From CAZGSN01 sp964371655 (GTDB taxonomy: Bacteria > Desulfobacterota > Binatia > HRBIN30), in NCBI GenBank assembly GCA_964371655.1, contig CAYJOD010000010.1, positions 70,746 through 134,745 of the forward strand: 64,000 bases of DNA. Reading direction: 5' to 3'. Made by a program: the position numbers and the translations under genes. Under the pieces are notes generated by a model. It was not told the DNA's origin. It searched no databases and worked only from the letters and a program-made list of their open reading frames with translations. Below, one piece after another: positions 45,506 through 54,851 of the stretch. Within the stretch, counting starts at the first letter, position 1, and every line of letters starts with the position of its first letter.

Positions 45506-46663
45506 TCACTCGGCGACGTGGTCGCCGCGAGCAAGCTGCAACAAACCTTGCGACTCAAGGCATTTCGCGATCACATCGGCAGCGACCGAGTTACCTTCGT
45601 CATTGAAGTGGCTGCTGATGCGATGGTAGAGTTGTCGGCCCTTCGCCGCTTCCACGCGCAAGGCATCCGCAAACTCGCAGTAGTGGATGCCGTTGGCTTG
45701 AGCGAAATCGCGAACCACGTCGAGTGGGTGATCGGGATTCAGCTTGGCGCCGCCCTTGGGCGCAAATTGCCGCGCCAAATCCCAATACACCTCCTCGCGC
45801 GACGGGAAGAGAAGGACGACCAACGGCGCGCCGACGCTCGCGGCCTTGGCCTTCATGTCGAGGAGCGCCTTCTGCATCAGCTCGAAGCCGGCATCATGCT
45901 CGGTGTCTTTCAAGAGCTGCAGCCACCACCGATCCATGCGGAAAACGAAATCCACCTGCTGGTTCTTGAACTTGAAGATGTCACGACCACGCGCCCGCAT
46001 GGCACCGTCGATCATCCGGTAGATGACGGAGCGATCCGCCAACCAACGCCCAAACTCTCCGCGACCGCGCTGCCGTCCGAGCCAAATCCAGAAGTTGTCG
46101 TCGCCGCTCTTGCTCCACGCGTCGAAGTTCATGTTGTCTTTGAAATCATTGAGGTAAACGCCGGCGAGTACGACCTTCGGTTTGAACTGCAAGCCGTAGC
46201 GCTCGAGGATTCGGGCCTCGGCAAGCGTCGAGTAACCGTTGACGCCCAATGTCCCCACCGGCACACCGGTGCGCTGCGCCAGGTGTCGCACCCAGCACGC
46301 CTCGGCCGGCACATCGTCACAGAGCGTGAACGAGTCGCCCACCGCAATGATCGAAAATGGGGGTCTGGCACCGATATCGCGAAAGCCGATGTTCCCAAGC
46401 CCGTAGCTTGTCGTCTTGTACGGGATGGTCCGACCTTCGGAGGGAAACAAGATGTCGAGATCGGGCTTGAGCTTGAAGCCCACATAGGGATCGCCCAACA
46501 TCATGTCCTGCCAGGCGCCTCGCGCCGTGTAGACGCGGTCGAGGATGCCAAACTCGTGTGGCAACAAGCTGCGCGGCGTTACCCGAAGTGCCACCTCTGC
46601 CAGAACCAAGCCGAACACCACCCCTAGGATCAACTTGGTCATTCTCTGACCGGTGCGGTTCAC
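45506..46663 (-). CDS. SGNH-hydrolase-like membrane-anchored protein
   Basis: A 385 aa protein with an N-terminal anchor (~10-26) and an SGNH-like exterior domain. Block I is VGDSFTLCDD (S111), followed by LGVNGYST (Gly), YLNDFKDN (Asn), and a C-terminal block ISSHFNDEGN with the histidine. In place of the usual DxxH the residues read SHFNDEGN, so the Asp may be elsewhere. About half of its residues appear the same as in the next gene (46725), so the two are tandem paralogues. An O-acyl-transfer or esterase role on the exported polysaccharide is inferred. Confidence 0.82.
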   Translation of the reverse strand: MNRTGQRMTKLILGVVFGLVLAEVALRVTPRSLLPHEFGILDRVYTARGAWQDMMLGDPYVGFKLKPDLDILFPSEGRTIPYKTTSYGLGNIGFRDIGARPPFSIIAVGDSFTLCDDVPAEACWVRHLAQRTGVPVGTLGVNGYSTLAEARILERYGLQFKPKVVLAGVYLNDFKDNMNFDAWSKSGDDNFWIWLGRQRGRGEFGRWLADRSVIYRMIDGAMRARGRDIFKFKNQQVDFVFRMDRWWLQLLKDTEHDAGFELMQKALLDMKAKAASVGAPLVVLLFPSREEVYWDLARQFAPKGGAKLNPDHPLDVVRDFAQANGIHYCEFADALRVEAAKGRQLYHRISSHFNDEGNSVAADVIAKCLESQGLLQLARGDHVAE

Positions 46664-46724
46664 CAGTCCCTCCGAATCACTGGATTTCGGTACCTAGACA
46701 TTCCCGCAAGCTCCTCTTCGATCA

Positions 46725-47960
46725 TCATTTCTGTCCATTCTGATTGGGCTGATTGGGGCCACCTTGCTTGGCCGGATTGACGAGTCCGTCGCGCGCCAGG
46801 CAGCTCGCAACCGCCGCGCCGGCGACGACGTTGCCGGCGTCGTTCCAATGCCCGCTCACGCGCAAGTAAAGCTGCTTGCCTTGGTCCGCGATGGGCTGCA
46901 GGGTCGGACGCAAATCGCAGGCATGAATTTGTTGGTCGGCACAATACTGGCGAACGACCTCCAGCGGGTGGTCTGCCTCTGCCGCCCCACCTTCTCCCAG
47001 GTTCGGCGTGTGATCGCGGACCAAACCCCAGTAGATTTCTTCCTTAGCAGGGATCAAAACGACCACCAGGGTAGCGCCAGCGCTGGCCGCGTCTTTGTTC
47101 ATCTTGTCGAGCGCCCCGCGCATCAACCGCCAGCCCCGTTCCCGCCCTTCGGCGCGCTTTCGATCCGAGTCCGGCAACCACCAGCGATCGACGCGAAACA
47201 CCAGATCCAAGTCGCCTTGCTGGTAATGAAAGGTCTTCTGGCTCGAGCCCCGGGTTGCCGCCTCCAGCAGCCGATAGCTCTGCGAATGTTCGGCCAGCCA
47301 GCGGGCCATCGGCCCGCGGCCCTCCGCTTGAGTGCGCCAGACCCAGAAGTTGTCGTTGCCGCTGGCGAGCCAATCGTCAAAGTCGACGTTGTCGTTGAAG
47401 TCGTTAGCGAACACCGCGACCAAGACGATACGCGGGTGCAGCGGCAGCCCGTAGCGTTCGAGCAGTCTTGCCTCGGCCAATGTCGAATACCCGCTGACGC
47501 CGAGCGTGGCGATCGAAAGACCCGCCTGCTCGCCAACCTTACGAACCCAGCATCCCTCCGCCGCAACGTCGTCACAGAATGTAAACGAGTCCCCGAGAGC
47601 GATCGCGTCGAACGGGGCAGTTGCCCCGATCTGTCTGAACCCGACCTCGCCGAGCCCGTAGCTGGTCGTGCGCACGCTGATGTCTCTTCCTTCGGAGGGC
47701 ATGGAAAGATCCATGTCGGGTCGCGGCCGATAGCCGAGAAACGGGTCGGCGATCATCAGCTTCTCCCACTTCGCCCGTCCGGCATAGACGCGCTCCAATC
47801 CGCGAAAGCCAGACGGCAATAGATGCGGGATCAGACGCGGGATGATCTCTACCAGGGCCAGGCCGACGAAACAGCCGAAGAGCAGGAGCACGAGCGCGCC
47901 GGCGACCTGCGACGCCAGCGAACGAGATCTTGGTGTCAGTGGTGGCAGGCTCTGCGGCAT
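46725..47960 (-). CDS. SGNH-hydrolase-like membrane-anchored protein, tandem paralogue
   Basis: A 411 aa protein with an anchor at ~18-45 and the same layout as its neighbour. Block I is ALGDSFTFCDD (S125), then LGVSGYSTLAEARLLERYGL, FANDFNDN, and VSGHWNDAGNVVAGAAV near the C-terminus. The last ~15 residues (PAKQGGPNQPNQNGQK) are a polar low-complexity tail. The duplication was followed by clear divergence, so the two may work on different groups. The gap to the next gene upstream (GT4) is 35 bp. Confidence 0.82.
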   Translation of the reverse strand: MPQSLPPLTPRSRSLASQVAGALVLLLFGCFVGLALVEIIPRLIPHLLPSGFRGLERVYAGRAKWEKLMIADPFLGYRPRPDMDLSMPSEGRDISVRTTSYGLGEVGFRQIGATAPFDAIALGDSFTFCDDVAAEGCWVRKVGEQAGLSIATLGVSGYSTLAEARLLERYGLPLHPRIVLVAVFANDFNDNVDFDDWLASGNDNFWVWRTQAEGRGPMARWLAEHSQSYRLLEAATRGSSQKTFHYQQGDLDLVFRVDRWWLPDSDRKRAEGRERGWRLMRGALDKMNKDAASAGATLVVVLIPAKEEIYWGLVRDHTPNLGEGGAAEADHPLEVVRQYCADQQIHACDLRPTLQPIADQGKQLYLRVSGHWNDAGNVVAGAAVASCLARDGLVNPAKQGGPNQPNQNGQK

Positions 47961-47995
47961 CGTAAATCGCTGGGCTCGACGCGAAGGGGACGGGA

Positions 47996-49339
47996 TCAGT
48001 TGGCCGCGGCGCGTGACCGAGCCCCGCGGACGGCTGCGGCCTCGCTGAGAAGCCCGGCGAGAAATCGGACATTCTTACTCGAATCGAAGTCCGCCAACAC
48101 CCGACGCCGGGCGGCTTGCCCAATCCTGTGGCGCTCGCTCGGACTCTGGGCCAGCCGGCGGATGGCGACCACGAGCTCCTCGACACGATTGGGTGCCACG
48201 AGAAACCCGGTGACCGCATCTTCGACGAGCTCTTCGGCGCCGGGGATCCGCGAAGCGACCACGGGGAGAGCCGCGGCCATGGCTTCGACCACGACATTGG
48301 CAATCACATCGCGGCGACCGGATTTCCCTCCAAGCTCACTCGCAAGCGCGAACACGTCGCCCTGGCGCAGCAAGTTGGCGACCTCGGCATGGGGTTGCGC
48401 ACCGAGCAGATGCACGTATTCCTGCACCCCGAGCTTCTCAATCTGCCCTTCCAACTGCGCTCTTCGCGAGCCCTCGCCGACGATACGGCATTCGACCGGG
48501 AGGCCTTCGCGACGAAGCTGCGCGCAGGCGTCCACCAGAAGATGCATTCCCTTGTAGCGCTCGAGCTGACCGCACGAGACGACCAAGACTCTATCATTGC
48601 GTTGGTCATCCCTGGCCTCGGGAGAGAAGCGTTCGACGTTCACACCGTGGTAGTTGACGAGCACCTTCTGGCCCAGCCGCGCTCCGGCAAGCTGCGACAA
48701 ATAGGCGGCATTGGTCTTGGCGCAGGTGACAACGAACTCGGCGGCGTCGAGCTTGGCCGGCAACATACGCGAGATCATGTAGATGTCGTAGGCATGGGCG
48801 CTGATACTAAATGGAAGACCGGACACGTGGTGCACAACCAGCGCGATCGTGGCCGGGTAGGTCGCCCAATGCACGTGCAGGTGCCGGATGCCATCCTCCT
48901 CGAGCCGTTGCGCGAGCTCGATGGCTTGCGGCACGAGGAGCAGTGACTTGAGCAAGTAGAGAAAGGGCTGCCGATTGAACCACCCGCGCAAGCGTTCCGA
49001 GATCTTCAGGGGTCGGGATTCCCACCCAGGGATCGGCGGCGCCACCGAACCGCTGCGCCAGGCTTGGATGACGACCCGGTAGGCACCAAAGTATCGTGAC
49101 GGGCTCGAACGCAGCAGGCGCCAGTTCGCGGCGACGACACGGCCGGAGCCCAAGCTTGGAAGATAGGTCACGTCACTCAGGATCTGCTGAGCTTCGGGTT
49201 GCTGCTTCTCCGTCCCGGGACGCAAGGAATAGATCTTCGGATACACCCCATTGCGGTGCAGCCCCAGAATTTCCCAGAGAACGAAGGTCTGATGAAATAC
49301 CGGGAAGGCCGGAAACAAGTAGGCCAACCCGGCGCTCAC
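47996..49339 (-). CDS. Family 4 glycosyltransferase
   Basis: A 447 aa GT-B enzyme of the colanic-acid/WcaL-like type. It begins LAYLFPAFPVFHQTFVLWEI. It contains IRHLHVHWATYPATIA, PFSISAHAYDIY, VVSCGQLERYKGMHLL, and the donor-binding GRRDVIANVVVEAM. The start overlaps the stop of the GNAT/FemAB-like gene through ATGA. The ~20-residue gap to the SGNH gene (35 bp) suggests one transcript. It would add one of the sugars of the repeat unit. Confidence 0.9.
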   Translation of the reverse strand: MSAGLAYLFPAFPVFHQTFVLWEILGLHRNGVYPKIYSLRPGTEKQQPEAQQILSDVTYLPSLGSGRVVAANWRLLRSSPSRYFGAYRVVIQAWRSGSVAPPIPGWESRPLKISERLRGWFNRQPFLYLLKSLLLVPQAIELAQRLEEDGIRHLHVHWATYPATIALVVHHVSGLPFSISAHAYDIYMISRMLPAKLDAAEFVVTCAKTNAAYLSQLAGARLGQKVLVNYHGVNVERFSPEARDDQRNDRVLVVSCGQLERYKGMHLLVDACAQLRREGLPVECRIVGEGSRRAQLEGQIEKLGVQEYVHLLGAQPHAEVANLLRQGDVFALASELGGKSGRRDVIANVVVEAMAAALPVVASRIPGAEELVEDAVTGFLVAPNRVEELVVAIRRLAQSPSERHRIGQAARRRVLADFDSSKNVRFLAGLLSEAAAVRGARSRAAAN

Positions 49340-50226
49340 GAGGGCATCTCCGTGGACTCATCGGCGAAGCGTAGGATCCCGGCGGCCTTGCGCCAAAATA
49401 CCGCGTTCGCGCCGCGCCGCTCACTCCACCTTTGCAACCAATGACGCAGCCGAGCCGACTGTACGAGCGGACGAATCAACGGGTGGAAGATAACCCGTTG
49501 TCGGAGCGGACGAGCTCGGAATCCCATTCCGAACTTGAACTCGTCCAGAGGACCAACCGGCTCGAGAGATTCGAGACCAAAGGTGATTTGCGAAATGCGC
49601 CGCCGCACCATCATCTCCTCGGTCACCGAGTAGATCAGGGCATTATTCGGATAGGCGCTCAGCAAGCTGCTGCGCGAACGTGCCAGGAGGAACTCGACGC
49701 TGTCGGTAAAGCAAGCCGTGATCAGGAACGCGGCGAGCTCATCGCCACACCAGGCACCCCAGGCCTCGAAGCCGGGGGTGCGTTCCGCCGCGGCGAAGAA
49801 TCGGTCCCAGCGTTCGCCCGCGAGTACCCCTTCTCGGCCTTGCCGGGCAGTCGTTTCAACGTTCGCCTCCATTCCGGCAACGGCGACCTCGCGCAGCGAC
49901 ATCGGTTTCACCTCGCAGCGCTTCAATCCGCGCCGCACTTTGCTGCGTATGTTGCCGCTCAGAGAGTCGAGACCGAACTGCGGATTGTCGCAGACGATCT
50001 GGTAACTGAGCCGCCCCGGTCCTTCGAGCGGGCTTGCGAAGCGCACGCCCATGCACGGGAACTGTCGCCAAAGCACGCCCAGCTCATCCAGGCTCGGAGC
50101 GTAGGTGAGGTGGGAGGGGGCACTGAGGTAGAAGAACCGACTGGCATCAAACCAGTAGGCTGATGGAGTCGATACTACCCGATGCCCCATCGCCAGCAGG
50201 AAGCTGGCGTAGGCTGCTGCGTCCAC
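49336..50226 (-). CDS. GNAT/FemAB-like acyltransferase
   Basis: A 296 aa protein with a tandem-GNAT look: SKVRRGLKRCEVKPMSL in the first part, then AFLITACFTDSVEFLLARSR and ITFGLESLEPVGPLDEFKFGMGF. The last is a segment common to FemAB-like and PEP-CTERM/XrtA-associated acetyltransferase-like proteins. No membrane segment is seen. It sits between the polymerase-like gene and a GT4. Transfer of an aminoacyl or acyl group to an amino sugar is plausible. The DegT gene would supply the amine. Substrate not proven. Confidence 0.75.
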   Translation of the reverse strand: MDAAAYASFLLAMGHRVVSTPSAYWFDASRFFYLSAPSHLTYAPSLDELGVLWRQFPCMGVRFASPLEGPGRLSYQIVCDNPQFGLDSLSGNIRSKVRRGLKRCEVKPMSLREVAVAGMEANVETTARQGREGVLAGERWDRFFAAAERTPGFEAWGAWCGDELAAFLITACFTDSVEFLLARSRSSLLSAYPNNALIYSVTEEMMVRRRISQITFGLESLEPVGPLDEFKFGMGFRARPLRQRVIFHPLIRPLVQSARLRHWLQRWSERRGANAVFWRKAAGILRFADESTEMPS

Positions 50227-50252
50227 TAATTCAGATCCTTACGTGAGTTGTT

Positions 50253-51716
50253 CTAGTCGTAGGCGAGCGCGACTCGGCGTTCCGCGTCGATGATCAATTC
50301 ACGCACAACGACGGAAATCCCGACCAGCATGTACAGGATGACGAACTGCCACAGGTCGGCCAGCGCCGAGAAGAAAACCAGCACCAGTAAACTAACCTTG
50401 GCGCTTCTTACGACCCAGGCGATCTCGCCAAGTGGCGACCCGGGAGCCTCCACGTAGCGCTCGCTACGCCGCAGACTGCGCCACGTGATCCACAACAAGA
50501 GAATGAATCCACCGACGCAGAGCGGCCCGCCCTCTACCAGGGCCAGAATATAGGAGTTGTGCGGCGCCCCGGTGGAGTAGCCGGGATCCTTCAGAAAACG
50601 GACGGCCGCCCAGTTGCCCAGCCCCACACCCAGAAGGGGGTTGTCGGGAATCATCTCCGCCGCGACCTGGAAAACGTACCCACGGCGCTCGATGGACGCG
50701 GATCCTTCACCGGTTTCAGCCCCGGCCGTGCCGGGCAGGTTCATAATCCGCTCCAAGCTCTTCTGCGGAACGAACTGCAGCACCAGCACAATCATGAGAA
50801 CACCCGCCAGAGAGAAACTCAAGAATTTGCGAATATCGAGCTTCTCACCCATCATGATCGCCAAACCACAAATCGCGAGCCCCAGGAAACCGCTACGCGA
50901 GGCGGTCATGAACACGGCCAGTGCCAGGATCGCGATGGGGACGAGCGCAACGAATTGAATCAGCCTCGATCGCATCGACTGGCTGAGATACCAGACACCG
51001 GCAATCCCCAAGATCGCAAACATGGCCAAGCGGTTCGGATTTCCGGCGGCTCGGATGACTCCGACCTGGCCGGCAACCAACTCGGCCGACTCCGAGTAGG
51101 CGCGATAACCCTTCAACCCGCCGCCGCCCAAGACCCCCTGAACCCCGGTCAAGGCGGTGATGACCATGAAGGCGATCGCCAGAACGTAGATCATTCGCAG
51201 GTGCCCAGGGGTCCGAATATAGACGATGAAGAACAGCGTGAACGCCACGCGGTTGAAGAAGCTGCGTAACCCTTCCGCGAAATAGAAGTTCGGACCGAGC
51301 AACTGCAGCCGCAGCGGGTCGGGGCCGTTGATCAGATCCGATACGAAGTACGTTGCCACGATAAACAAGAGGAGCTGGATCTCGCGTGTCCGCATGAACC
51401 ACCAATCGCCGTCGCGATACAGCTCATAGATGACCATGACCCCGAAGATGCCACCGAGAACGTTATTGATGGTCAGGTAGCCCGATCCCTGCAAGGCCTT
51501 TGGGTACGCCATCAGGAAGGTCGACAGGAACAGTGCGATGCCGTACTCGGGCCGCGCGATAATGGCGGCGAGAAAAAGCGCGCCGACGATCGGCACCGCC
51601 GCGAGGGGCCCCAGGAACGAAGCAGCGACGCCGAAAAGGGCGGCCGACAGAAGGAGTACCCCTCGCAGCCGACGTCCGGACTCGGACGAGGATGGCGCTT
51701 GGATCACGTCCTGCAC
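50253..51716 (-). CDS. O-antigen ligase/polymerase (Wzy/WaaL-like)
   Basis: A 487 aa polytopic protein with about ten to twelve membrane helices and a long periplasmic loop after ~340. The loop contains GVGLGNWAAVRFLKDPG followed by APHNSYILALVEGG, the PHN-type signature of the Wzy_C/O-antigen-ligase family. Such enzymes polymerise lipid-linked repeats or ligate the polymer in the periplasm. The gap of 17 bp to the BY-kinase-like gene and 26 bp to the next gene place it in the export operon. Polymerase is favoured because Wza and Wzc relatives are adjacent. Confidence 0.87.
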   Translation of the reverse strand: MQDVIQAPSSSESGRRLRGVLLLSAALFGVAASFLGPLAAVPIVGALFLAAIIARPEYGIALFLSTFLMAYPKALQGSGYLTINNVLGGIFGVMVIYELYRDGDWWFMRTREIQLLLFIVATYFVSDLINGPDPLRLQLLGPNFYFAEGLRSFFNRVAFTLFFIVYIRTPGHLRMIYVLAIAFMVITALTGVQGVLGGGGLKGYRAYSESAELVAGQVGVIRAAGNPNRLAMFAILGIAGVWYLSQSMRSRLIQFVALVPIAILALAVFMTASRSGFLGLAICGLAIMMGEKLDIRKFLSFSLAGVLMIVLVLQFVPQKSLERIMNLPGTAGAETGEGSASIERRGYVFQVAAEMIPDNPLLGVGLGNWAAVRFLKDPGYSTGAPHNSYILALVEGGPLCVGGFILLLWITWRSLRRSERYVEAPGSPLGEIAWVVRSAKVSLLVLVFFSALADLWQFVILYMLVGISVVVRELIIDAERRVALAYD

Positions 51717-51733
51717 AGGCTACCTCTGAAAGG

Positions 51734-52450
51734 TCAGAACAAGCTCTCAATAAACGCCGGCATGTAGGAACGGCGACGATTGAGCACCACACCCAGGATC
51801 CTTGCTCCCACCTTATCGAGTTGCCGCCTCGCCATCTCGGCTTCGTGAAGCGGAGTGGCATCCGACTCGACTACGAGAATGACGCCATCAACCTTGGTGG
51901 CAAGGATGCTGGTGTCGGCATAACTGTTGACCGGTGGCGCATCGACCACGATGAAATCGAACTGCGAGTGCAGGCGCGCCAGCAACGCGTCGATCATCTC
52001 CAGGTCCACGGTCTGACTCGGTGGCGGGCCCGCAGCAATCACCGACAGATTCACGTCTTCGATACGCGTGACCAGGGCCTCGGGCGCCACCCTGCCCCCG
52101 ATGAAGTCGATCAATCCGGACGTCGTCGTCACGGGCAGGAGCGCGGTGAAACATGGCGTGCGCAGGTTCGCCTCCAGCAACAGGACACGGGATTCCCGAT
52201 CCTTCGCCAGCGCATTCGCCAAGCCAACGGCGACGGTCGTCGCTCCTTCTCCATGACGTGGGGCCGTAACCAACACGGTGTGCAACCCCGACGGCACGGC
52301 GATCGAAACCAGACTCGCACGTAGCTTCTGGTACTCTTCCTGCACCAGCCCGTGATCGCCACCGTCCACGACAGGCGTAGGTCGCGCCGGCGTGCGCGTG
52401 CGCTCGCGGTCTTGTTCAGCTTTGCGAAGGGCTTCGTAGATCTTGCTCAC
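51734..52450 (-). CDS. CpsD/CapB-type tyrosine-kinase-like protein with degenerate Walker A
   Basis: A 238 aa protein starting MSKIYEALRKAEQDRERT, a common opening of these proteins. The Walker A is APRHGEGATTVA: the invariant Lys of GEGKTT is Ala (A70). The Walker A' region reads VLLLEANLRTPCF instead of the VDADLRxP consensus. The Walker B is FDFIVVDAPPV. The C-terminus (RRRSYMPAFIESLF) has a single Tyr instead of a Tyr-rich cluster. It sits between the chain-length protein and the polymerase. It may be a regulatory or scaffold protein with low or no kinase activity; some functional relatives use GEGA/GEGT variants, so loss of activity is not certain. Confidence 0.85.
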   Translation of the reverse strand: MSKIYEALRKAEQDRERTRTPARPTPVVDGGDHGLVQEEYQKLRASLVSIAVPSGLHTVLVTAPRHGEGATTVAVGLANALAKDRESRVLLLEANLRTPCFTALLPVTTTSGLIDFIGGRVAPEALVTRIEDVNLSVIAAGPPPSQTVDLEMIDALLARLHSQFDFIVVDAPPVNSYADTSILATKVDGVILVVESDATPLHEAEMARRQLDKVGARILGVVLNRRRSYMPAFIESLF

Positions 52451-52468
52451 AACCTGCCTCGCTACGCC

Positions 52469-54070
52469 TCACGCCTTCGGAACTTCACTGATCGTCGCCA
52501 GCAATGGCAACCCGAGGTGGCGACCGACGTCGTACTCCGAGCGTAGAGACCGGCCCAGGTACTCACGTCCGAATGCCCCAGCCAGCCCGACGACGAGCCC
52601 GGCAATGATCGACAGCATGAGAGCGACACCTTGGGTTCCGGTGCGAGGCAACGGCAAGGCCGGCCGTTGTACCACGTCGACATTGACCAGTCGCTGTTCG
52701 TCCATCGCTTGACTGATCCGAGCCTCTTGGAGGCGCTTGACGTAGAGCTCGTAGGTATCGCGTCTATGCTTGGCTTCCCCCTCGAGGCGATCGTATTCGA
52801 CGCTTTTTTGGCGCAACGACACCAGACGCCGAGTGGCACGGCTGAGATCCTCGTCCATCGTCGCTTGCCGCGCTCTCTGTTCGCGCAAAGAGCTTTCCAG
52901 ATCGAGCAAAACCCGCAGCCGTTCTTCTCGAATTGGATTCGTGTCGTAGAGTTGGTGCGACACGATGGTGGGACGATCCCGCACTTCGCTGTCGAGGCGG
53001 GCCTGCAGATCGGAGATTTCCTCGGTGTTATCGCGTATGTGGCGATCCTTATCCGTGTACTTGCGGATCAAGGTGACGCGGTCCACCTCACGGTCGACCA
53101 ACTGCGTCGTCAGCTGCGTCACAACCGGGTTCACCTCCATCGACTGCGAGCGCTTTACCACCTCCGGCTGCGCCGCAATTTGGTCACGAACAACCCGCAG
53201 ACGCTCTTCCATCCCCGCGATGTTGGTGTTCACGTCGCGTAGCGCCCCGGTCATATCATTGGCCATGTGCAACGCGCCGACGATCTCGTCCTTCGGCGAC
53301 ACCATGCGTTCTTGCTCGCTGAACGCGAGCAACGCATCTTCGGCCTTACGCACTTGCTGGTCGAGATCACGCAGCTGGTCATCGTAGAAGCGCAGCAGAC
53401 CTTTGGGTCCGTGCACGGTGGAATGGTAGGTCAGGTATTCGTCAACCACCCGGTTCACGATTCGCGCTGCGTTCATCGCGTCGACCGAGCTGTAATCGAT
53501 CTGGATGACGTTGGAGGAGCGGATCGGGGTGATGCGTAGATCCCCCGTCATGCGCAGGACCTCCTGCCCAAAGGTGGCGGCAACTTTTTCGAGGTGAGGG
53601 GCGGCGTCACCATCCCCGGTCGCGGCCAGTTGCCGAACCACCCGCTCCAATAGGTCGCGACTACCGATCACCTGCACTTCCGAGTTCACCAGGGACTCGT
53701 TGAGTTGAATGTTTTCGAGCTTGGTCTGGTCGGTTGGTTGCAACGTCGGGTCCAGTCGCTGACTCGAGATCATGACCTTTGCAGTGGCTTGATACGTGGG
53801 TCTCTGCAGCACTGCGGTCAGCACGCCCGGAAGCGCGACCGCGAAGAACAAAACGACAATAAATCTCCAACGTTTGAACAGAACGTGGAAAATATCGCGG
53901 ACTTGCTCGCTGCCGCTCTGCCCCCAGCCACCGTCGCCGTTGAAACCGCCGAAGTTCGTATTGGCGTTGGCGTTCCCATGGGCGTTGCCACCCGCGTTGC
54001 CGTGGATGTTAACGTTGACGTTTCCATGCCGGCCATTAGGTCGGTCTCGGCGTCCGGAATCGTTGGCCAT
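52469..54070 (-). CDS. Wzc/GumC-like chain-length determinant with Asn/Gly-rich N-terminus
   Basis: A 533 aa inner-membrane protein. The first ~55 residues are unusual: Arg/Asn/Gly/His-rich runs such as GNVNVNIHGNAGGNAHGNANA. Then come the first membrane segment (~72-90, IVVLFFAVALPGVLTAVL), a Wzz-like domain, a long coiled-coil hairpin (~225-440) and a second membrane segment (GVALMLSIIAGLVVGLAGAF, ~486-505). The kinase part of Wzc is absent and is on the separate gene at 51734. It controls polymer length and links polymerase to the outer-membrane exporter. The gap to the Wza-like gene is 24 bp. Confidence 0.92.
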   Translation of the reverse strand: MANDSGRRDRPNGRHGNVNVNIHGNAGGNAHGNANANTNFGGFNGDGGWGQSGSEQVRDIFHVLFKRWRFIVVLFFAVALPGVLTAVLQRPTYQATAKVMISSQRLDPTLQPTDQTKLENIQLNESLVNSEVQVIGSRDLLERVVRQLAATGDGDAAPHLEKVAATFGQEVLRMTGDLRITPIRSSNVIQIDYSSVDAMNAARIVNRVVDEYLTYHSTVHGPKGLLRFYDDQLRDLDQQVRKAEDALLAFSEQERMVSPKDEIVGALHMANDMTGALRDVNTNIAGMEERLRVVRDQIAAQPEVVKRSQSMEVNPVVTQLTTQLVDREVDRVTLIRKYTDKDRHIRDNTEEISDLQARLDSEVRDRPTIVSHQLYDTNPIREERLRVLLDLESSLREQRARQATMDEDLSRATRRLVSLRQKSVEYDRLEGEAKHRRDTYELYVKRLQEARISQAMDEQRLVNVDVVQRPALPLPRTGTQGVALMLSIIAGLVVGLAGAFGREYLGRSLRSEYDVGRHLGLPLLATISEVPKA

Positions 54071-54094
54071 CAGTCAGTCTACCTCGGGGGCCGC

Positions 54095-54799
54095 CTAGAA
54101 AGTGGTTCCCGCACCAATGCGCGGAGGGATCGGCAAGACCTCTCGGATGTACAGCCTGACAAAGGTATCCACGTCCCCGATAAAGTTCCTGGGTACGAAC
54201 AACATGTCGCCAGTCGTCAATTGCGTTGCCTCCGGCGCACCTTCGGAAAGCGGGCCTCTGAAGTCGAGCCGCGTGCCCTGATTGTAGCTATTCGTGGCAG
54301 AAAGCCGCAAAACGCTGTCGATCCTCGCCGTGTCCGTAAACCCGCCGCGATCCAGGATCGCCTGCAGCGGCGTCATGCCTTCTCGAAAGACGACGAAGCC
54401 CGGAGCGTGGACCTCGCCACCGACGTACACCTTCGACTCGGCGACCTGCGCAACCAGAACAGAAATCTCCGGATCGCGTAAGCGCTCGCTGCTTTTTTCT
54501 TTGATCAACTGCTCCAACTCCGTTGTCGTCAATCCGGCGGCCTGGATCTGGCCTGCCACTTGGAGTGTAACCTTGCCGTCCGGACGTACGGGGAGGCGGA
54601 TATCTAGCTCTGGATGAAAAAGGAATTTCACCCGCAGCATATCTCCGGGCTGGACACGGTACGGTCTCCCCGCGTAACTCAATGCGACGACTTGTTGGGG
54701 TGCATCGAGCGTCGGTAGGGGAACCTGGTCACGCCCGCGATCCGCACAAGCGGCTCCGAAGAAGGCGCAGACCAGTAGAATCGATGAACGCTTTACCAC
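54095..54799 (-). CDS. Polysaccharide export outer-membrane protein (Wza-like)
   Basis: A 234 aa protein with a cleavable or lipoprotein-type N-terminus (SSILLVCAFFGAAC, lipobox imperfect: the -3 residue is Gly). A Poly_export/SLBB layout follows: YRVQPGDMLRVKFLFHPEL, the TTTELEQLIKEK helix, and one SLBB-like domain (VYVGGEVHAPGFVVFREGMT). It has one SLBB rather than the two of E. coli Wza, and no C-terminal amphipathic helix is obvious. It starts at a GTG, about 46 bp after the promoter at 54852-54880. It begins the main export operon. Confidence 0.9.
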   Translation of the reverse strand: MVKRSSILLVCAFFGAACADRGRDQVPLPTLDAPQQVVALSYAGRPYRVQPGDMLRVKFLFHPELDIRLPVRPDGKVTLQVAGQIQAAGLTTTELEQLIKEKSSERLRDPEISVLVAQVAESKVYVGGEVHAPGFVVFREGMTPLQAILDRGGFTDTARIDSVLRLSATNSYNQGTRLDFRGPLSEGAPEATQLTTGDMLFVPRNFIGDVDTFVRLYIREVLPIPPRIGAGTTF

Positions 54800-54851
54800 C
54801 TATGACAATCCTCTAAGCCGTTGAGCCGCCGACCGTTTGTTGACCTCGGCA

